Assembly: GCF_029892105.1 (NCBI RefSeq)
Contig: NZ_JARZAJ010000021.1
Coordinates: 85,144 to 149,143 of the forward strand
Length of the DNA: 64,000 bases
DNA from: Kitasatospora sp. GP82
GTDB taxonomy: Bacteria > Actinomycetota > Actinomycetes > Streptomycetales > Streptomycetaceae
Direction of reading: 5' to 3'
Each line of letters starts with the position of its first letter. Position 1 is the first letter of the stretch. The position numbers were made by a program, and so were the translations under genes. Of this stretch, positions 61,108 through 64,000 are shown in pieces. The notes beneath the pieces were generated by a model, which had not been told where the DNA came from, ran no database searches, and saw only the letters and a list, made by a program, of their open reading frames with translations.

Positions 61108-62718
61108 GTGACCGGCCCCCAGTACGACGACCACGACGTTCCTCCCCCGCCGGAGGATGACTGGCAGCCGTCCGACGACGCCTTCCCCGCCGGTTCCTTC
61201 GCGGACGGCCCGTTCCCGGACGGCCCCGGCGACCGGCTGCCGGTGACCCGCCGCCGTGCCGACGGCGAGGGCGGCCGCGGCGACGGAAGTCGCGGTGAGG
61301 GCGGAAAGGGCGGGTTCCAGAAGGGCGGCTTCGCCGGCAAGAAGAAGCGCGACGAGGACTCGGACGACGGCCGTTCGGCCGTGGACGGCTTCGAACGCGT
61401 CCCTCCGCAGGACCTGGCTGCCGAGCAGTCCGTCCTCGGCGGCATGCTGCTCTCCAAGGACGCGATCGCCGACGTCGTCGAGGTGCTCAAGCCCGCCGAC
61501 TACTACCGGCCCGCCCACGAACTGGTCCACGGCGCCATCCTCGACCTCTACGCCAGGGGCGAGCCCGCAGACCCGATCACCGTCGCCGGTGAGCTCACCA
61601 AGCGCGGTGAGCTCACCCGGGTCGGCGGTGCCTCCTACCTGCACACGCTGGTCAACTCCGTCCCGACCGCCGCCAACGCCGAGTACTACGCTCAGATCGT
61701 CCACGAGCGCGCCGTGCTGCGCCGCCTGGTCGAGGCCGGTACCCGTATCGCGGGCATGGGCTACGCCGCCGAAGGCGATGTGGACGAGATCGTCAACGCT
61801 GCCCAGGCCGAGATCTACGCCGTCACCGAGCAGCGCACCAACGAGGACTACGCCCCGCTCGCCGACATCATGGAGGGCGCTCTCGACGAGATCGAGGCGA
61901 TCGGCTCCCGGGCCGGCCAGATGTCCGGCGTCCCCACCGGCTTCGCCGACCTGGACGCGCTCACCAATGGCCTGCACCCCGGCCAGATGATCGTCATCGC
62001 GGCCCGTCCCGCGATGGGTAAGTCCACCCTGGCGCTGGACTTCGCCCGCGCCTGCTCGATCCACAACAACCTGCCGAGCGTGATCTTCTCGCTCGAAATG
62101 GGGCGCAACGAGATCGCCATGCGCCTGCTCTCCGCCGAGGCCCGGGTCGCCCTGCACCACATGCGCTCCGGCAACATGACCGACGACGACTGGACCCGGG
62201 TCGCCCGCCGGATGCCCGACGTCACCAACGCCCCCCTCTTCATCGACGACTCGCCCAACCTGTCGATGATGGAGATCCGCGCCAAGTGCCGTCGCCTCAA
62301 GCAGCGCAACGAGCTCAAGCTCGTCGTCATCGACTACCTCCAGCTGATGCAGTCGGGCGGCTCCCGCCGCGCCGAGAGCCGCCAGCAGGAGGTCTCCGAC
62401 ATGTCGCGAAACCTCAAGCTCCTCGCCAAGGAGCTGGAGCTCCCGGTCATCGCGCTCTCCCAGCTGAACCGAGGCCCCGAGCAGCGTACGGACAAGAAGC
62501 CGATGGTCTCCGATCTCCGCGAATCCGGCTCCATCGAGCAGGACGCCGACATGGTCATCCTGCTCCACCGCGAGGACGCCTACGAGAAGGAGTCCCCCCG
62601 GGCCGGCGAGGCCGACCTCATCGTCGCCAAGCACCGTAACGGCCCCACCGCCACCATCACGGTCGCCTTCCAGGGCCACTACTCCCGCTTCGTGGACATG
62701 ACCCGCGACGTGACCTGA
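61108..62718 (+). CDS. dnaB: Replicative DNA helicase DnaB
   Basis: This hexameric helicase unwinds DNA ahead of the fork. It is 536 residues. The first 90 residues are an Asp/Gly/Lys-rich tail (DDHDVPPPPEDD, GGRGDGSRGEGGKGGF) not found in most DnaBs. The N-terminal DnaB domain starts at VPPQDLAAEQSVLGGMLLSKDAI, and the RecA-like domain has Walker A ARPAMGKSTLALDFARAC and Walker B VVIDYLQLMQSGGSRRAE. There is no intein. GTG 61108 has GGGGAA upstream. The upstream spacer holds several DnaA boxes; a DciA-like gene elsewhere in the window may load this helicase. Confidence 0.96.
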   Translation: MTGPQYDDHDVPPPPEDDWQPSDDAFPAGSFADGPFPDGPGDRLPVTRRRADGEGGRGDGSRGEGGKGGFQKGGFAGKKKRDEDSDDGRSAVDGFERVPPQDLAAEQSVLGGMLLSKDAIADVVEVLKPADYYRPAHELVHGAILDLYARGEPADPITVAGELTKRGELTRVGGASYLHTLVNSVPTAANAEYYAQIVHERAVLRRLVEAGTRIAGMGYAAEGDVDEIVNAAQAEIYAVTEQRTNEDYAPLADIMEGALDEIEAIGSRAGQMSGVPTGFADLDALTNGLHPGQMIVIAARPAMGKSTLALDFARACSIHNNLPSVIFSLEMGRNEIAMRLLSAEARVALHHMRSGNMTDDDWTRVARRMPDVTNAPLFIDDSPNLSMMEIRAKCRRLKQRNELKLVVIDYLQLMQSGGSRRAESRQQEVSDMSRNLKLLAKELELPVIALSQLNRGPEQRTDKKPMVSDLRESGSIEQDADMVILLHREDAYEKESPRAGEADLIVAKHRNGPTATITVAFQGHYSRFVDMTRDVT

Positions 62719-62752
62719 GTCGTTGCACCGGTCCACGTGCTTGGGTAGGGCC

Positions 62753-63352
62753 ATGGATACGGGTACGGGGCCGCGTCCGGCCGGGGCGGTCGGTTACCGC
62801 GAGCTGGCGGGTCAACTGGCGGTGCAGTACGAGAGCGTGGGCTTCGAGGAGGTGCACGAGCAGGTCCTGCATCTGCTTCCGGTGGCGCCCGTCAGGGTGC
62901 TGGACGTCGGGGCCGGCACGGGGAGGGACGCGGCGGCGCTGGCCTCCCGGGGGCACTCGGTGCTGGCGGTGGAGCCGACCGTCGAGTTGCGGGTGCACAC
63001 CGGGGGCGGGATCGCCTGGCTGGCCGATTCGCTCCCTGAACTCTCCTCGGTGGAAGGCGAGTTCGCTCTGATCATGCTGACCGCAGTGTGGATGCATCTC
63101 GATCCTTCGGAGCGCCGGCGCGCGATGGCGCGGATTGCCTCGCTGCTGGCGCCGGGCGGCCGGGTGATGATGCTGCTCCGGCACGGGCCGGTGCCGCAGG
63201 GGCGGCGGATGTTCGCCGTGTCGGGGGACGAAACAGCGGTGCTGGCAGGTGAGTTCGGGCTGGCCGAGACGCATCGCGGTGGCCGGGGCGACCGCCATGC
63301 CAGGGCCGAGGTCGAGTGGACGCACCTGGTACTTGACCTGAAGTCAGCTTGA
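62753..63352 (+). CDS. Class I SAM-dependent methyltransferase
   Basis: This 199-residue small-molecule-type methyltransferase has the SAM-binding motif VRVLDVGAGTGRDAAALASRGHSVLAVEPT and the later ALIMLTAVWMHLDPSERRRAMARIASLLAPGGRVMMLLRHG. The substrate is unknown. The ATG at 62753 is 32 bases after dnaB and has no clear Shine-Dalgarno; an upstream in-frame GTG is possible. The gene is not part of the usual dnaB neighbourhood I recognise, so it could be lineage-specific. Confidence 0.8.
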   Translation: MDTGTGPRPAGAVGYRELAGQLAVQYESVGFEEVHEQVLHLLPVAPVRVLDVGAGTGRDAAALASRGHSVLAVEPTVELRVHTGGGIAWLADSLPELSSVEGEFALIMLTAVWMHLDPSERRRAMARIASLLAPGGRVMMLLRHGPVPQGRRMFAVSGDETAVLAGEFGLAETHRGGRGDRHARAEVEWTHLVLDLKSA

Positions 63353-63369
63353 AGTTCCATGATTGATCC

Positions 63370-63891
63370 ATGACGAAGACGAACCACCGGGCCGGCACCG
63401 ACTCGACCGAACTCGCCATGCTGCGTGAGCTGTTGGGCACGTACGTGGAGCGCGACGCCGTCGCGAGGCTGATCGACCGCTACCTGGCGGGCCTGGACGA
63501 ACGGGTCTTCGACGAGGAGTGGGCCCGCTCGCTGTTCGCGGAGGATGTCCGGCTGGTGTTCCCGGTGGGTAGCCGGGAGGGTCTGGCGGGGCTGGGGGAG
63601 TACCACGCCGAGGTGATGGGCAGGTTCGACCGCACGGTGCACATCGGGTCGAACCACACGATCACGGTGCAGGGCGACCGGGCCGCGTTCCGGTTCAACC
63701 TGCTCTGCCTGCACGTCCTCGTCGACGGGCTGCACGCGGAGCGCGGCCCGGCCCCCGGCGCCACCTTCGAGAGTGCGGGCCGGATGTCCGGCGAGGCCGT
63801 ACGGACGGCGGACGGCTGGCGGTTCGATCTGCTCGCCTTGCAGGTCGTCTGGACGAAGGGCGAACCGCCGGTCCGGGTGCGTGGCGTCTGA
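63370..63891 (+). CDS. SnoaL/NTF2-like domain protein
   Basis: This 173-residue protein has the cone-shaped NTF2-like fold pattern (AVARLIDRYLAGLDERVFDEEWARSLFAEDVRLVFPVGSREGLAGLGEYHAEVMGRFDRTVHIGSNHTITVQGDRAAFRFNLLCLHV). SnoaL-like proteins range from polyketide cyclases to ring hydroxylase partners and binding proteins, so function cannot be given. It begins 18 bases after the methyltransferase and is probably cotranscribed with it. Confidence 0.75.
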   Translation: MTKTNHRAGTDSTELAMLRELLGTYVERDAVARLIDRYLAGLDERVFDEEWARSLFAEDVRLVFPVGSREGLAGLGEYHAEVMGRFDRTVHIGSNHTITVQGDRAAFRFNLLCLHVLVDGLHAERGPAPGATFESAGRMSGEAVRTADGWRFDLLALQVVWTKGEPPVRVRGV

Positions 63892-63952
63892 CGGCCCCGG
63901 GGCGTCTCAGAGGGCGTTCGATAGGGGATTCCCCCCAACTGTCCGGCTTTCT

Positions 63953-63964
63953 GTGTCGCGACAC
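63953..63964. promoter_or_regulatory. 12-bp palindrome near the window end
   Basis: GTGTCGCGACAC is a perfect 12-bp palindrome in the sequence after the NTF2-like gene. It could be an operator for a gene starting beyond the window; nothing more can be said from 36 remaining bases. Confidence 0.35.
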
Positions 63965-64000
63965 GGACTCGGTTCCATGATCTCGTGGCGGTCGGGTCCG

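Overview
The window is core chromosome from a high-GC actinobacterium, almost certainly a member of the Streptomycetaceae (Streptomyces or Kitasatospora). The evidence is the roughly 70% GC coding sequence, the frequent GTG starts, an oriC rich in DnaA boxes between dnaN and dnaA, many parS sites with the core GTTTCACGTGAAAC, a trxB promoter of the streptomycete sigma-R type, and lineage families (DUF5324, DLW-39, LppU/SCO3897, class E sortases). Genus and species cannot be fixed from the sequence alone.

Layout. 1-8.3 kb: the 3' part of a PknB-type kinase with four PASTA repeats, an unrecognised DNA-binding-like protein, two tandem class E sortases, a TrpG/PabA amidotransferase, a 56-aa membrane protein, a DUF881 protein, CrgA, a rhomboid protease and a cyclophilin. 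This is the envelope and division neighbourhood that flanks gyrA in many actinobacteria. 8.5-13 kb: a DUF5324 gene, tRNA-Ala(UGC), DLW-39, a broken paralog of the 1.6-2.3 kb gene, tRNA-Ile(GAU), a cyclopropane-fatty-acid synthase-like methyltransferase and a DUF3566 gene. 13.4-25.3 kb: gyrA, gyrB, DUF721, recF, gnd, dnaN, oriC and dnaA, all on the minus strand. 25.8-32 kb: rpmH, rnpA, yidD, yidC, jag/khpB, rsmG, parA and parB on the plus strand, so transcription runs away from the origin on both sides.

32-49.5 kb: an acetyltransferase, trxA/trxB, the anti-sigma/sigM pair, a pseudokinase, murJ, a DUF6049 protein and pcnA (lipid II export and its probable regulators), then an LppU-like protein, an MFS transporter, inositol-phosphate synthase and a PadR regulator. 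49.9-56.5 kb: a class A penicillin-binding protein, a GT87 glycosyltransferase, an alanine-racemase-like enzyme and FemX, all for cell-envelope synthesis. 57-62.7 kb: rpsF-ssb-rpsR-rplI, a MATE transporter and dnaB. The window ends with a small methyltransferase and an NTF2-like protein.

The genes therefore cover replication initiation, chromosome segregation, peptidoglycan precursor export and crosslinking, and redox homeostasis. I found no phage, insertion sequence, CRISPR array or biosynthetic cluster. The less ordinary signals are: (i) DnaA-box clusters outside oriC, upstream of dnaB and between crgA and the rhomboid gene; (ii) parS sites placed inside or beside coding sequence, one within a 30-bp palindrome just after parB; (iii) a frameshifted duplicate of an unrecognised gene containing a 29-bp AT-rich palindrome; (iv) a triplicated 13-bp-period operator-like array upstream of padR; and (v) a sigma-R promoter for trxB-trxA.
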